A stretch of DNA of 64,000 nucleotides from the NCBI GenBank assembly GCA_034509425.1, contig JAVTVJ010000069.1, forward strand, positions 3,479,501-3,543,500. The letters run 5' to 3'. The DNA comes from Eopsaltria australis. Lineage: Eukaryota > Chordata > Aves > Passeriformes > Petroicidae. The notes under the pieces are model-generated. The model was not told where the DNA came from and did no database searches. It saw nothing but the letters and a program-made list of their open reading frames with translations. The first letter of the stretch is position 1. Each line of letters begins with the position of its first letter. Shown here one piece after another: positions 12,101 through 27,100 of the stretch. The position numbers and the translations under genes were made by a program.

Positions 12101-15100
12101 GTCACTTGTAATATATAGTAAAACAAAACTTTAAAAATAATCTCTTCCTTTTGAAAACAAAAAACCCTTTTTTTCTGGTTCTGTGTCCTTGTTTAGCAGT
12201 CTAAGGACAGTTTAGTTTGACTAATTTAGGTAGAGAAAGTTGCATTAATCTTTTTAGACAGGCAAAGTACTAAAGACCATAATTAAAGTTTATTTATTAT
12301 TTGAATTTTTATAAAACTTGTGCTGTTTGAGCTAAAGTTGCTCACAAAATGTTTCCAAGTGCATGCAAGCATGAGGGGGAAATGCCATGAGAATAGTTAG
12401 ATCTTTCTGAAAACACAGCTAGGATAGCAAATATATAGAGAGCTGATATTTTCTTTATATACGGTCCCTACAAATTTTTGGAAGTACAACATCAGCATAA
12501 TTTCTGGCTAGACTTAGCAGGGAAGCACAGGGGAGGAAAGTGGCATCAAAAATGGGTTTGAGCCACTCCCTTTTGAAACAAGCCCACTTAAGAATAATCC
12601 TGCTGGAATTTGGCAGGAAGAGCTGCTCAAGTCTCATCAGGAGGTTACGTGATCACCCCTCTCCAGCTCCCTCACACAAACCAGTGGCACACAGAGCCCT
12701 TGTGCAGACAATGAGCACAGGTCAGCTTGTGTCTGCTGCAGAGGCTGGCTTTCCTCCTCCCTGATGCCTGGGAGAGATGGTGGCTTGAAGGCAGCAGGAG
12801 AAATCCAAGAGAACCTCATGCAACAAGTATGTTCTCTGGTCCTGGAACCTGCTGGAAGTTTCTTGCCACAGAACTTGTACATCATATGAGCACAGGAACA
12901 GGGGCATGAACAAGATGAGGCCATCTCCAGTAGAGGACTACTTCCATGGAGATTTGAATTCTTCCCCTACACCTGCCATGGAGCTCTCATGGACCTGATA
13001 TGAGTCACTTACAGCCTGCCACAGGAGGTCTGTCACACTGCATTTTTTATGCCTCTGTCCTAATGCACAAAGCCTTCACCAGTGCAGCTGGGAGCTGTGA
13101 TCAGGACTGTTATCAGCAAAATTCCTTATAAGATGCAAAGTTATCTGCAAAACAGCTAGCTACAAAGAAGCAGCTGCACATGAAGGCCCAGAAATAGTGA
13201 ACAGTCATGAGGTTAATATCTGCTTCTCAGCTGTAAAAATAATGAACAATAGTAACACCACTTTTTCCATTCAGGGATGTTGAAAAGAAATTCGGAAATC
13301 TCATGAAAGGACTACACTGATGGACATAAAAAAGCTGTGAAAAGATGACTAAGTTATGATTCAGGGCTTATTTTGGTGTGTTCTGAAAATATGAAGGATG
13401 AGAAAAAGTCCACTTAATTGAGCGACCTCCCTCTGTTATGCACTAACTGAAGCAATAAGCTTCTGGAAAAGCTACATACTAGATTACAAAATTAAAAACA
13501 AACATGCAGAAGAAAGCCAAATTACAACTGAAGCAGAAATCCTTCAGTGTTTAATTCTGCATCAATTATATAATTGATATACAAATTAGATTATATGAAT
13601 ATTCTTTTTTGCATCTACTTGTTACCTCAATACTAATACCACTAGAATGACATGAATATAACAAACAACTGCTCTTTACCTCAGATTTAAACTATCAAGT
13701 GAAGAAAAATCCTCTATTTCCCTTGAGTCATACTAGTAATTCATATCTCTCTGCATAACTACTGAAATGAAAGGCAGAATTTTTAACTTAATTAAAAAAA
13801 AACCCATTAAAATAAATATTAGACAAAAGAAAAAGCACTCAAGCCAAACCATGAAGTCATTTTTCAATCAAAACCTATGGGTTCCACTAGATGTTGATGG
13901 AAACTGCTGAGGAAAGAGGGCTGTGAGGAAGATACTGTGTGCTGATCAGAGACATGGGTACAAGCTCTGACAGCTCTGTTCTGCAGCAGCACCCATCCTA
14001 GAGCTGTGGGGCTGCTAAAAAGCAGGAAAAGAATGAAAATGGCTAAATCCCAGGAGCTTTCTGAAAATTATGAAGCAACTACTCTAAAAAGAACAAATAC
14101 TAGGAATATCAGTAACATATATATACTTTTCTATTACTCTACCTGAAAAAGGCCATTCTGTCTTCATACCTTGCCTTGAAAAGACACCATCAATAGTTGA
14201 CCAGCAAATGAAAAATTATGATTTGTGAAAGAGAGTGCAATTCCATATGACTAAGTGACTTCGTAATTCATAATGATGCAAAACCAAAACCCCTAAAAAA
14301 ATAAACCTCATTTTTAATTAAATTTTGATGGTTCAAAATCCCTGTTAAAACACTGAAATTGAGCATCCATCTGAATTTTATTTTCCAGTATCTTTGATTC
14401 TGATGGAAACCTGCACTGAAAATTGAACATTAATTTTTCTTGAATGCTGCTGCACCTTTTCATGGCAGCTTGTAGCTTCAGTGTGACCTACCTTATCAAG
14501 AGCTGCTTGCACTATGGATTCACTCTGAGTATCTAATGCAGATGTAGCTTCATCCAGAAGAAGAATCTTGGGGTTTCTTGCTAGGGCACGGGCAATGGCT
14601 ATTCGCTGCTTCTGCCCTCCACTCAGCTGAGCCCCTCTTTCACCCACCATGGTGTTAAATTTCTGAGAAAGGAGAGAACAGATCACAAGTTGTGAGATGT
14701 CTCAAATCCTCACTTCTCAGTGCAACCCCAAGTACTCACCTAGAAGATGTAGCTTCTTCCAGCTGACTTGACCACAGGCAGAGCAAACATGGAAGGACAT
14801 CCATCCAACTGGCCCTTAGCCCCACCACAGGTGGGACCTAACTGCCTAACTTTGTACTTATGGGTCTTTAAAGACTTGATCTTTACTGCTCACTTGGTGC
14901 TCCAAACCCTGGCATTTCTCAAGACAAGCCTGTAAAAAGCATCTCTATATTTTCTGAGGATTGCCTACCTTTCCAAAAGGGTTGGAATTATAGGGACACC
15001 CCACGAATGGACCTCCTCTGAATCTGAGACACTCCCCTTGGAGCCAAGGTTTGGTTCCTACTGACCATACCACTTACTGCAAAGTGACAAGTCTGAAAGT

Positions 15101-18100
15101 CCACTGTAGTTTTTTATTATGTAGCTGTGTAAGAGTAAATACAATCAAATAACTCTTCCTGAGAAGAAGGAACCTTGGAACAGATTGACATGCTGGAAAT
15201 GGCACATACTTGAGAGATGGGGGCTAAACTTTCTAAAATACTAAAAGGATTTGAAATCAAATTCCAGGTGGACACTTTTCCCACATTTTTTAACTTCAAG
15301 AGCAAAGGCAAGGACATATCCATTTATGAGGATGTGTTTAGAATGACTGACCTTGCTTCCCAGCCCCATTCTGAGAGGAGTAAGGCACCTCTTGCTAAGA
15401 GAGGGCTCAAAGCTGTGAATCTCAGGCAGAGGGAGAGCTCAAGCTTGTAGCTGCTAAAAAGGGTCTTGGTTCAGGGCATATTTATTCCACCCACTTCCCC
15501 CATTTCCTGTGAGTGTACAGGCAGTTTCTGACAAAGGGCTTTGGATTTCTGGTTCTTCTTTTAAAAAGCTCAACTCTTCTCTGCCTCATGAGATTGGTAG
15601 GGATGGCAATACAGCTGGGAAGCTTCCTTTCTCCTGACTTAAGGCACTGACATTTTTTTCCCAGACTTCAGCACAAGTCCTTTGAGAGCAACCAAAGGCA
15701 TAGCTTCTAGTTGAAAAACTCTCTAAACTGAAAGCTGCTGGAGGCAATAAGTATATTTTGAGAAGTTGTAGTATAACTTGGATTCCCATGCTGTGCCTCT
15801 CAGAAACAGGAGACCAGCCTAAATGGACCTTTCGTTCTTACACTCAAAATAAATTCATGAACTTACATCAGGCAGTCTAGATATAAAGTCAAAAGCATTG
15901 GCTTCCTTGGCTGCTCGCTCAATTTCAGCATCAGAAATGTCTTCTCTGCCGTAGCGAATGTTCTCAGCTATTGTGGTTGCAAACAGAACAGGCTCTTGGC
16001 TCACAATGCCAATATTTTCCCGTAGCCACTTTGTATTAAGGGTCCGAATATCCCGACCATCTAAGGTAATCTGAGAGGAAAAGAGTGTGTCAAGGAAGTT
16101 GAGGAAGTGTACTCTGCTCATAATAGAGCAATTAATTACTATTACTGGATTGAAGCATCAACCAGAAGGTCAAGAAATAAAAAAAAAGTTATTGTCTTTA
16201 ATAGAAAACTATGTTGAGGCAGAAGCTACAACCACAGTTTTTCCATCCATTGCACAAGTTAGAAAATGATGAGCAGCGTAAACAGAGAAAACATCAGGGG
16301 CTTTTTTTTTGTCTGTTTTTCCCCAGTAACCATCCTGTCTGAGCTGGCTTAAGAATTTTCCATCTTCCTTGCACACTTTTTATATGATTCTCATGCCTGT
16401 CTGCCACTTTGCTGTCCTCACAGCTGTGACTACACAATCATCTCTGTGGCTGTGCTTTACACCAGATCTAAGAGAGTTCAAGTTGACAAAAAGGAAAGGG
16501 AAAGTTATTTTTAACTAGGTAATTTGCAGTGTGGTCATATAAACATTGGCATTGACACAGCAAAATGAGGCATGGTGCAGGAATGAACAGTCACAGAAAC
16601 AGTAAGTTTAAGAAAGAACTGTGCTGAAAACAGCTGCCTTGATACCTTATATACTGATAGTTCAGCTTTTAATATTTGAAATGCTTACCTAATTTCAACT
16701 AGCAGTGGCAACTATTAAGTAGCATCCTTCAAATATCAAGAATAAACAGCACATTTTCTTAAAAATATATTGCTCATTCCCCTTCCCCCCCTCCCCCTTT
16801 TCTTTCTTTGGAAATTTCTTGTGGGAAGTATTTACCATTTACTTATTGATTTTAGTGTTTAGTGGTAAAATACATGCAATGCATAATGATGGAAACTTCT
16901 GCTGTGGGTTAGCAGATAGTGAAAAACAAGCCAAGAAAACAACCATTTTAAATAGGAAAACTCTCCAGGTTTTAGCTTACATTAAATGAAAAGGAAATAA
17001 AATACAGCAGGACTCTGTTGGATTATACTTTGCTTAAGAAAATTAAGGGAAGTTTAAAAATGAACTGTTGATAATTAATTTAAATTTAGATCTTGCAAGT
17101 CTATTCAAGGACTTGTGGCATTTGCTATTTGTGACATAGTACTGTAAAGAAGGGGCAGAATAATAAAGTCAAGTCAACAAGAGAAGATAGTTAATTTGAA
17201 ATTTAAATTGTGGAAATATGAACTATGCAGATATATGTTCAAATTCAGTCAAAATAAAAAACAAGGTTCAGGCAATATGGGAAGCTCACGCATGTCCTAA
17301 TATTTCTGAGTTTTTACAATTCTTTTGCAGACACTCACTTCTCCCTGGTCAGGATCATAGAATCTCTGCAGCAACTGAACAGTAGTGCTTTTTCCACAGC
17401 CACTGGCACCAACTAAAGCTATGGTCTTCCCAGTTTGAACTTTCAAGTTCAGACCTTTGAGGATCTGGAAATAAAAAAAAAATATATATATTATTTTAGT
17501 AAGTTTTATTACAGAACAGTCTGTCAAGGTAACTGCAGCTATTGCTATTAAGGCAGTAGTGAGGGGCACAGTCTGAAGGAATGGCAAATTAATAAGCTAA
17601 TTGTATCTGGGAATATCCTGGAGCACTGATAGAAAAAAATCTGCACCTATGCTTGTGAAATGTATTAGCCTTCAAAACAGGCTGCATGCAACCTGCCTTT
17701 TGGGAATGGCCCCTAGATCCTTCTGGCTACCAAACCAAGCCTGGGAAGTTTTTATGAAGATTGATAACTAGAAGAGGCCACGTTCATGCCAAGAAACATT
17801 TTAAGAGTTCCCTTGCATAGACCATTGCATTCCATTGCCTGGGAAAATTCCCCAGCACACTCAAATAAACTAATATAGACAGAGCCACACTACTCTGAAC
17901 CTGATAGCTCATTTTTTCCAATTTGTGTGATCTGGTAGCAGTCTTACATTCCCCTGCTGTCCTCTATTTTCCACAGTATAACAATTATGAATCTCACAGA
18001 AAATTATTTTTCAGGTGCTTAAGAGTATCACTGAAAAATAAGCCTGCTTCCTTCTATTTTTAAAATATAAGTGGCTGTTTTGATGAAGTAATTGCTGGGA

Positions 18101-21100
18101 AGCCTTTATTAAATCCCATTCCTTATTGTTAACAGCCTCAGCAACCTGGGGAGTAATTACAGATTAATCATATCATTTTTGCTATTATCACATTTAGAGA
18201 CCATTTTACCTCAAAAGATGTCCATGCCATTACAAGTAAAGCTGTGTAGGTGCCAAAATATTTGGCTGCTATGGGAACTCTTCTTGTTTATACCAGGCTG
18301 ATTTGTAAGTTTGCCTACACATGTTTTCGCAATGAGAGATTAAAATAGTTGCAATATTCCTCTCCTTTCCCTGTATTACATCCACACAGTTTTATATCTC
18401 CAGGCAAATGACATCCCAGTGCCTGCATTATCAAGCATGAACTTTATTCTAGATATCATGTTATCTCCAGATGCAAATAGTCACTACCGCTTACTAGGCT
18501 ATTTCTAACTCTCTTTCATCAGGCAACATATTGCCAAGATTAAAACTAACAGTAACTGCACTCCTTAGATCTCTTTGATTTGGTTTAACCTGGACAGGGA
18601 AGATTATACTGTGTTGCATCAACTGCTCGAGAGATTCTGGGTAACTTCTACACAGCTTTGTTGATTTTTTTGCATCCATTAAATAACATTGATGCTCTTA
18701 CTAGGAAGAGCTGCTGACTCAGATTTGGGAAGGATGAGAAATATTTATTTCCCTCTTATGTGGTGTGCTGGCCCACAACATAGCTCAGCAGCCTGAACAG
18801 GATTTTTAGGAAGAAGCATGAAGACTCTGCCCTGTCCCTTCAGATTTTTGAGCCAAGAGGGATAGAAGATGCATTGTACAAAATTTAGCTAAGGATAAAG
18901 CCCAGCTCTAAGTCTGCCTTCCAGTCATCCCAGTGTCCTGGAAATGGATTTGATCCACAATGGAACAGACCTTAGGTGACTGAATTGGGAAAAAACACCT
19001 GAGGAAACAGCCATAGAGGTATAAACCTTCCCATTCTCACCATTAAGTCAGCACATCAAGCTTTTAATTGTTGACGTTTAAAAATCTCTATTTCTACCCT
19101 TTACTTCATCAGGGAGAAACAACAGCAACAAATTCGTTTTCCTTTCACCTTTATCAAGCTGTTCAAACTATTATAAACAAATACGGCAGAGAGGTCAAAC
19201 CAACTGTATCACCATGACAAGATGTACACAGGTCACCAATGGAAACTGAACTGAACTGAGTTTATTAAACAGAAATTTTCACATATGCCCAAAACAAAGT
19301 TTGATTTCCAAATGCACGTTTAGGGTGATACACTTCAATACATTTAATAGCATATTTTTGTAAAGTCAATTTCCGATAATCCTTCACATGGGATATGATA
19401 ACTCCAAAGAGCCAAGAAATTGGGAAAAAGTAACTCTCTGGTTTAGCTGCTTAAAATCTGGAAGCCTTCATGAAAGATTTTGAAAACTCTTTTTTGATTT
19501 ATCAAAGCTCTTGTTCACAGAAATTCAGACTAGAAGCAATACATATTAGATTTATCTTGCAGAAGAGAATGAGATACACAGAGATAGCAGATCTAGAACT
19601 TTTCTTTGCGCATCATTGGGGGAAAATTTATGCCCCATCTCCCAAAACAGGAATGCATTTTGTATTTAAGAACAAGATTATACAAACAATATGGACACAT
19701 ACTGAGGAATTGCAGTACAGCAATCTAAACAGAGCACTTACTTTAACATCAGGTCTGGAAGGGTAACTGAAATGGATGTTTCTGAATTCAATTTCTCCTA
19801 TGAGTTTGTCTGGCTTGTAACCTTCTTTAGAACTGCTGTCTATGAGCCGTTTCTGGAAAGAGGTTTGTAAAATAAATTGGTGGTTATTTCATTTTTGAAA
19901 CTGTTATTTCTGCAATGCACATTGTTCTTTACTTTCTCAGCTGCTGGTTTACACTGCAGTACCTCATTGCAGAACTGCTGCACTTTACTAGCAGGATGCT
20001 GAATACAGGGGAACATCAAACTGTGAATTCTACTTTGACAAATATAGTACATTTTCAAATGTAACAAAATCCATAGCAGAAAGTCTGTAATTGTAGAACT
20101 TAACTGCACTCTCTTGCAGGCAAAACATGGGCCTCAGTAATCTTTATAGGAGGATTTTATACTCACATCAAGAAGAATGATGTAGCCATTTCTCCACGAA
20201 CTTTCTAGTTCTACTTTAAAATATTTTATATACACAGGTATGCAACTGCTGCACAGCACAGCAAGACCAAGATAATAATGTGGAAATCCTTTTTTATAGC
20301 AACATCAGCATTACAGATTTTTATTGTTATAACTTTCAATAGTGACATTAATCCCTGCTTCACCAACTCGTCCTCCCCAATAAACCCCATCTCAGCTGAA
20401 TTTGTGCATACATGCATTTTTAAAAATTAGTATAGCACTGTACTACTTTCCCTCTGGAGCTGAAAGCCTAATTATTAGAGAGAAAACCTCAACCATATAT
20501 CTCAGACACACAAGCCAGGTTTTCCAACTTTCACTGTAACAAATAAAGAGGCTGGGTTTTTTTAGATGAATGAAAATATTATGGGTTTCTGTGGTAAACA
20601 TCTATAGAGTTGATTATTTGGGGGCTTTAGAGTGTTTTTGTTACATTTCTCAAGGCAAAAAAATAAAAAGGAGAGGGAGTGAAAGCTAAGTTGGTTGAAA
20701 ACTTTCTGCGCAATGTAGTTAGGTGTTTACCTTACTGATAATCTTATATACTTCATAGGCAGCCCCACGTGCATTGGCCACACTCTCCAGGTTGGGAGCT
20801 GCCTGGCCCAGGGAGAAAGCTCCGACTAGCACAGAGAAGAACACCTGTGGGGGATGGAGAAGAGCATTGCAATTCATGATTACAGAGCCACCAGTGCCCA
20901 CACAGGCACTAGAAAGACTTAAGTACCTGCTCTAGGTTATTCATCCCACCTTACAAACAGAGTCCAAAACAATCATACTTGTTATATCAAAAGCTAGGCA
21001 AGACAAGATGAATACCTTTCAGTTATTTTATATTAAGTGAGTCTCTAACAGCTAATTTAGCAAGCACATGGCAGAAAACAGAGATACTACTTGCATAACT

Positions 21101-24100
21101 TTTCCTGAAGATACAGAACATTTTTCAAAGTTGCATTGCTGTACTTACAATTAACACACGGCCGATGTCATAATGTGGATCCTCAGCAGTGAGCTTGGTC
21201 CCATACCAAAATGCAAGGGCATAGGATCCAAAGATAAAAAATTGTGACAGACCTAGACATGTGTTAGTGGTAATGGATTTTTTCATTCCAACACGTTTAG
21301 CCATCTCTAAGTTAGCATCATATCTGAAAGTGGGTAAGGAAAGCATTAATTTGACAGGTACCACATGCCATTCTGGTTGATATTTCCCAGTGCCCTTTTC
21401 TTAATTAACAGGATTTACGTAAGAAAAACAATTAAAAACTCAAAGAGAATACAGATCATTATTATTTTTTTACAGAGGATTATTAGGAATGTAATTAATT
21501 TGAATAATTCTGCTCTGACATATGCTGACAATATTGACATACTGTTATGGATGACAATCAGAAAACAATCATCACAACTTTCCTATTGTGTCTTCCACTA
21601 TGGTAACACTCTTGAACCCATTGCTTCCATTAATCCTGAAATGAAACCTTGGAAAGGTTTTAGCAATATTGTCTACCACAGAGATAAAGGTTACTCTTCC
21701 ACATTAAAAAAAAGCAAAATAAAAATAATTCCTAGGCAACAGGGAAAGAGATAAATGAGAGCTCCCTCTGATCACAAAGTTGTTCTCTTACTGGTTGTTT
21801 TGGGATGCCAAGTACCTTTTCCTTAGGTCAGTTTACTGATTAACATATAGCAAACCAGTGGACACAGATCAGTATAAAGACTAAAGAGTTCAATGGCAGA
21901 ATTATTTCTTCTAGGGATGTTTCAAGTTCATTCATTCATCTATCATTTTCAGAAAATAGCTTTCATTTACTCAAGCTCATTATGCAAAGTGTAGCCTAGG
22001 AAGAGTGCAACTTTCTACTTGCAAGCAACATGGTCAGTAGCTTGCACTCATTCCCCAATATGTCTTTTCTATAAAATATAACCCCAAAGTAGGAAGACAT
22101 CCAATTCATCCAGCTGGGAAACAATCTTTAAAAACTGCATTAATTTTGTTAATGTAGATTTCTAAGTTGCCACAAATGCTGTATTTGTTAGTGAACTATA
22201 TTGAAATGTTTTCACTTGATTGTGCTCTTAAGACAAAGCCCAATCTTTTGAGGTAGCAGCATCACAGGTCTTCCAGGGAAATGGGTACTGGGTTTAGGCA
22301 ATGTAATAAATACATGCAATTACTCAAATACAGAGAAGCCAAGCCACTGCCAGAAACTAAAGGTGACTGAAGATCCCTTGCAAGAGTAAACTTTTGGAGT
22401 CAGTGGAGGCACTATGCAGTGAAACAATGCTTTTCCTTACCCTGAGGCCAGCATTCAAGAGCTGTGTAGGAGTCACAATCCACTGTCTGAAAAATGTGCT
22501 CCCAGGTAGGAGTTTGTCCCTAGTAGAAGATGTTCCTAGGAGAGCCACTATGTTTGTTTGGGTTTTTTTACATTAGATGGAGGTAGAGCTATGGAAGAGG
22601 CTGACTGGTCAATCATAAAAAGGAAAGACCCTACATGAGTCAGGTATCAGTTATTTTGTCTTTAGACAAAGTAGTTTGAAACAGCTCTTGTCATTTAATT
22701 TTCAGACACTGAAAGATGGGGAGAAGGAGGGACAACTGATCTAGGTCATCTTGGGGCTTTTTTTTGACTTTACTGTGCAAGCAAGAATGGTTTTAACACT
22801 GTTGCATCTTAAGAACAAATTCCTGTAAGCAAAAGACAGGGTTATAAGATAGTCAGAGCTCAATCCCTGGAAGCAAATGCAGGAACGGGTTATAGGACTC
22901 TAAGCTAGCACTGACACCACCTTAGAAATTCTGCACAAGACCAAGGTAAATCTGAGTTGGATAAGACAGAAGAATTTCATGGAGCATATGGATCAGGTCA
23001 CCTGGTTTGCCTTTCCCAACTGCATGGAATCAGGGATGCCTTGTATTTGTATAAAAAATTGTTTTTTATGCTTGTTGACTTACCTGATCTGCATGTCAGT
23101 AAGTTTGTGATCAGCCACAATAATTTCACCTTATATATATGACTAGGGCCAACTCTGGGCAACTACATGTTATTTGTAAATCATTAAAGTTGCAAATCAT
23201 TGTAAAAGCCAGTAATGTGATTTTACCCAAGGCTGTTATCCAATGTAGTGTAAAAACAAGCTCAGTAAACAAAGATCAGAGCAGTAGCACAAATGCTCTA
23301 GAAGATAAGCAACTGATTGCATGCTTTGTTGCATCTGACTCATAGGTAAAGGTAACCTTCCCACACTTCCACATTAAGTTCAACTCCAGATCTCAGTCAA
23401 ACGAGAAATTTTAATCTATGCTGCAGTGACAACACAAAGCAGCCTGTATTCACTGACTAGGTCTATTTGCACACCTTTGTTTTCAGCTGATTTATCCACT
23501 TTTAGAAAAAAAAAATAACACTAAGGAGAACCTCATCCTTCTGCCCCTCCAAAAAAAAAAAAATCCCCACAAACCAAATCCACAACTAAATTTCCTTTCC
23601 ATATCTTAAATACAATTATTAATTAAAAAACTTACTTCTCTAATGCCTTCTGCTGTCCATTGAAAGCCACAACAGTCCTGATTGCTGTCAAAACTTCTTC
23701 TGCCACAGCTCCTGCTTTGGCATAAGCAGACAGCTCTTTAGCAGTAAGGGACGCCAGGAGCTAAAAAGTTGAAAAGCAGCTGTTATTGCAGCCTACTGAA
23801 AGAATATGCACACTGTCCTAGTGAATAACAACAATCACACAAGGTGCACAAGATTAGATTTTAGCAGAGTGGGGGTCAGCTCCTCCCCACACCCTGAATT
23901 TTCCTCAAATGGAGTTCAATTTATCAGCACCTCCTCATTACAATCAAAGGCTACACAAACATCAGGTGAACTTCCTGACAGATCCACTTCCCTCCCAAGC
24001 TGAGGACAGACTATAAGCTACACTGGGAAGAGTGAGGGAGGTGTGCCACAGCTGCTCTGAGTGCCTGGGGTGTTCAGACACTAGAGCACCAGCAGATATT

Positions 24101-27100
24101 GAAGTCAATCATGTTACAGTTGCTAACGTTCTTTTTCTTAGCTTATTTGTAATGGGGTAGGAAAACCCCACAGAATCACATAAACAGCCACTCAGGAGTA
24201 TGAGCCATACACATCAATGTGGCTGAACAGTGCATTAAGGGCAAAAAGCTTTCTATCTGAAAGGGAAATGTCTCTAGCCATTTCACTGAATTCTATCACT
24301 TCAGTTTTCAGCAGCTGTATGTGTCTGCATAGCTGTATAGATCTACTCTGTACACAGCACGAAACTTGGTAAATTATTTGCAAGAGACATGGTACATGCA
24401 TGTGCAGATGGAAAGAGGCTGAAAGGGATTTGTGCTATGAGGGAAAAGTGAGGGCTGCCCCAATTTTTGTCACGAGAAAATTATTGTGCGAGAAAGATGC
24501 TCTGATGCAGATTACCCTTCTGTCACGTGTCACGAGGACAGGATATGCAGACAGAAGGAACATGACTGACAAGTGCGTGCTTGGAAACCCAGACAAAAGC
24601 TACAGGAGGAGCAGAAATCAAAGTAAGAGTGGAGCCAACCTCCCAGCTTAGAAACCAAACTAGGTTTCTCCCATTCTCTCCCCCTTCCCTGTGCATAAGA
24701 ATTGTAAGTTTTTTCTGATTTCTTTGTTTATGAATCCCCACACACTTACAGTTGACCAAACTGCTGCTGATGCAGCAAGAAGTGGGCTCACTGACAAAAC
24801 CACCAATGTCAGCTTCCATCCATAGATGAATCCTATAATAAGGCCTGCCACAAATGTGGAAAAAAACTGCAGAAATATACTGATCTTGTCTCCGATGCCT
24901 TCACGGATGGTGTTGATGTCACTTTGAATAACAATAATAAAAAAAATTTGTTAGCTTAGAATGCCTCTCATTGTGATTCCCTCCCCCTTCTTTTCATGCT
25001 GTGTGGCCTCATGTCAGAAGCTTTGCCATTTCCTTAGTGGCACAGGGAAATTTCTAATCACAGCTACTGAACTGTACCATTAGGCTCTTCTGTGGCCAAA
25101 ACACAGCAAAAACCTCCTATTTTTAAGGACTCATTTTCTGTATGCTCAACATTCTCTGCTGTTTCTATGTCATGTCACTAGGTCACAAATGACCTAGTTT
25201 CCTCATCTGGCATCCAAATGGAGCAATACAAACAGTCAAGCAGCCTCTTCACCCAACATGACCGTCTCTAAATGATTTCTTCTGCTCAGCTCTCTGATGT
25301 ATTTTGTGCTCTTAATTTTGGCTACTGACTCAGATGAAGAGCTACCTCCATTCCATCATACCATTATTTGGAATAACTTCAATTTTTAATACAGATTTTC
25401 TTCCCTATTTCCTCTTCCCAGAACACACAGATATTAGAGCTGAGAGCAGTTTCATTTAAGGTTCTCATACACTTTTCAGGACAGAAAATAATATTAAAAA
25501 AAATTGTGTTCACACATATGATTCTACACTTGGACACTGCAGTCCTCATCCCTAAATCAATTTAGTTTTATGGAAAAACTGCAAAGACTTTAACTGGCTA
25601 GATAGAATACTGCCTGACATCTGACTGGATGTAAGTACAACCTCATTTCAATTCAATTAAGTGTCAGCTTTCATTGTTTATAGACTAGGTGGAGACAGCA
25701 GAGCTGTTTGTTTAGCAGTGGCTGGCACATACTTCAAGGACTTCAGAACGCCAGTTTCAGGCATTTAATGGAAAACCCCTTCCAATGCCCATCTCACAGA
25801 AACTGCACAAATGAAGCTGAAAAGGATAGTGAGTGTCTCACTTTGAGGTGTAACATTTCACACTTTAGGTTTGGTGGATTTTTGAGGTTTTTTAACTCTC
25901 TATGGGCTATTCTGCAGAGATAAATGACAGTTTTCTTTTAAATGCCATAATAGGAGTGTGTGTAAGCATGTTAAAAAAAACCAAACAAACAGTCCTCACT
26001 CTGTCAGTCTGGTGTTCAGTGTTCCTATCTGGGTAGTATCAAACCAAGCCATCTCCTGATGGAGCACTGCAAAAAAGAACTTTTGCCGGATCCTTCCTGT
26101 TTGTCTTGTAGCAGTAACCAAAAATGTCCACACTTGGATGATGCTCAGGATAAACACAGCAAAGCCAATTCCCACGTAGTAGTAAGCAAACCTGGAATAA
26201 GGGAATAAAAGCCCATGTGATCCCACTGTGTCTCATGAGAGAAGTTACACACACACAGAGCAGCAACTAGTCTTCATTAATCACACCAAAGTAAATACTG
26301 AAGCCTGTGATGCATTATTGGGAAGCCTTTTTGAGAGCGCAAACATTTGTCTTCTGCTCAAACAGGTAACAGAGTAAAAGAAAATTGCCCAATACTTTAT
26401 TAAAGGGGTTAATTACAGACTCTTACTTTGTCATTTCACCTTCTATATCCACACCTGGATCTGATGGGCAGCTGGAACTGTTTACTGAAGTATCTGTGAA
26501 GGGGAAATAAAAAGCAGGAATATTTGTGAAACTGCTATATAGAGCAGTTGATTCATGGCAATATGGGGTCATCAGTCTGGGAATGTTTTGCATTTTGCAA
26601 TACAAACTTGAATACAAAATGATTTTATGATAACTGAGGTTGGTTGTGCTCCCTACTATCTCAACAAAGTCAAAGTTCATTCATAAAGTGCACATCCAAT
26701 GTTTTGGTTTTGCCCTGGTCTAGTCATTAAAGATGGATTGAAATGACTGGGTTATTTCCAGCAGGATGAGTGTTGCCCATAACATACTCCCTTAGATATA
26801 TACCAGTGCACAGTCTAGGGGAAAAAAAGAACTTTAGTCTCAGTAGCAAACCCCAACCAATACACAGATAAATATAATTTTAACTTTTTACCATTGGATT
26901 CCACGCCACTTAGCACAAAGCTGTTTGTCATCTCTCCAAAGATAATGATCATAAGTGGCATTCCAGTACCATTTGCAGCTGCTGCCACCAAACCAACAAT
27001 CATCAGCAGGACATCCACCCCGTCTGCATAGCGAAACTACGTAAGCATTAAAAAAAAAACAAAAATAAGAGAAAAGAGTGACATTACACCAGAAAGTTAA

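Noticed and set aside
12590..12930. GC-richer block with several overlapping frames in the intron between exons 15 and 16
   Set aside because: Frames on both strands are cysteine/proline-rich and unrelated to the transporter; could be an unrecognised repeat.
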